This document shows positions 53,605-53,884 of a stretch of DNA of 53,884 nt, in pieces (position 1 is the first letter of the stretch; every line of letters starts with the position of its first letter). Position numbers and translations under genes: made by a program. The notes beneath the pieces are model-generated. The model did no database searches. It was not told the DNA's origin and was given only the letters and a program-made list of their open reading frames with translations. Source of the stretch: Acidobacteriaceae bacterium (GTDB taxonomy: Bacteria; Acidobacteriota; Terriglobia; Terriglobales; Acidobacteriaceae); assembly GCA_903642265.1 (NCBI GenBank), contig CAHJWN010000020.1, forward strand, positions 1 through 53,884, written 5' to 3'.

Positions 53605-53884
53605 CTAAACCCGTACATTCAGCCATCGCCCACTCTCGCTTGAAACGCTTGCCTGCCGTCCGAAGGACGCTACGGCTGTCTCATTCAGACTTCCCACCGA
53701 TTGATAGGCTCGCGCTGTATCGCTCAAGCCTGGGCCACTCTGCGGCTCGACATGCCGTGGGCTGCCTTCGCCCTGCTGCCCTCCGCTGTGTTGCCCTCCG
53801 CTGTGCTGCCCTCCGTCCTGATACGCTCCGTCCTGCAGCAACGAATTGCTTGGCAACCCGGAGCCAGAGCCGGAGCCAGAGCCG
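53605..53884 (-). CDS. fliK: C-terminal end of probable hook-length control protein FliK (partial)
   Basis: The frame enters from the right window edge and stops at 53605, giving the last 92 residues. They comprise a Gly-Ser dipeptide run, a Gln/Gly/His/Ser repeat tract (QDGGQHSGGQHSGGQQGEG) and a tail ending SESGRWLNVRV. Position directly upstream of flgD-flgE fits FliK, whose C-terminus is Gln/Ser-rich and ends in short motifs of this kind, but the conserved domain itself is outside the window. Two DNA tandem repeats code the low-complexity part. Confidence 0.6.
   Translation of the reverse strand, partial: GSGSGSGSGLPSNSLLQDGAYQDGGQHSGGQHSGGQQGEGSPRHVEPQSGPGLSDTARAYQSVGSLNETAVASFGRQASVSSESGRWLNVRV
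53776..53820. repeat. Three 15-bp tandem units inside the fliK-like frame
   Basis: CTGCCCTCCGCTGTG (53776-53790), TTGCCCTCCGCTGTG (53791-53805) and CTGCCCTCCGTCCTG (53806-53820) are three head-to-tail units in whole codons, coding the Gln-His-Ser-Gly-Gly pattern on the minus strand. A 15-bp unit can change copy number without a frameshift. Confidence 0.8.
53858..53884. repeat. 12-bp tandem repeat at the window edge
   Basis: CCGGAGCCAGAG occurs twice (53858-53869, 53870-53881) and begins again at the edge, so the array probably continues outside. On the minus strand it codes Gly-Ser dipeptides in the fliK-like frame. The array may form a flexible linker. Confidence 0.75.

Noticed and set aside
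1..53884. CRISPR arrays, tRNA/rRNA genes, insertion sequences, prophage or toxin-antitoxin pairs
   Set aside because: I looked for regular spaced repeats, cloverleaf-like segments, transposase motifs and flanking direct repeats and found none.

Overview
The window is a GC-rich bacterial chromosome segment carrying ordinary housekeeping and envelope genes, with no insertion sequence, phage, CRISPR array, tRNA or rRNA that I can see. The gene content points to an acidobacterium, probably of the Acidobacteriaceae/Terriglobia: a GWxTD-domain protein, a carboxypeptidase-regulatory/beta-barrel outer-membrane protein, a Tol-Pal operon whose Pal has an extra Ig-like domain, and dispersed GC-rich palindromes. 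This is inference from gene families; no marker gene was searched.

Layout. 1-9 kb: trmD (cut by the window edge), a divergent LarA-like nickel-pincer enzyme, then a minus-strand run of phhB, glmU, a DsbA-like periplasmic protein, glutamine-dependent nadE and an undecaprenyl-phosphate sugar transferase. 9-13 kb: MlaF-like ATPase, mobA and an M20 dipeptidase. 12.5-20.5 kb: a methyltransferase, a secreted protein of unknown function, an OpgC-like membrane protein, a large membrane protein of the so-called site-specific recombinase (Gcr) family, a flavoprotein disulfide reductase, cyaY and a free-standing B12-binding protein. 20.5-24 kb: a TonB-receptor-like barrel protein and the GWxTD protein. 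24.4-32.5 kb: an efflux adaptor and an ATPase without a permease, then a complete tolQ-tolR-tolA-tolB-pal-cpoB cluster. 32.5-41.2 kb: a DapA-like protein without its catalytic lysine, carB-carA, a 38-residue secreted His-rich peptide gene with its own terminator, a Rieske protein, an alpha/beta-hydrolase-fold protein without its nucleophile, and a peptidoglycan-binding protein. 41.2-53.9 kb: a minus-strand flagellar cluster in transcription order fliK'-flgD-flgE-fliL-(second fliN-like)-fliO-fliP-fliQ-fliR-flhB-flhA-(44-aa ORF)-fliA-fliM-fliN-(MshEN-like protein).

The genes form recognisable machines: the Tol-Pal envelope system, the flagellar export apparatus (fliOPQR, flhBA), the C-ring switch (fliM, fliN and an extra SpoA protein), hook assembly (fliK, flgD, flgE) and the flagellar sigma factor. 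The points most worth a second look are in the flagellar cluster. A stand-alone domain with two 24-residue MshEN-type motifs, the pattern of a cyclic-di-GMP receptor, overlaps the end of fliN. A small ORF sits where flhF/flhG are often found and overlaps the start of fliA by ATGA. Also notable are the His-rich peptide, two enzyme-fold proteins with lost catalytic residues, and two families of palindromic repeat, one of which lies in frame inside nadE.
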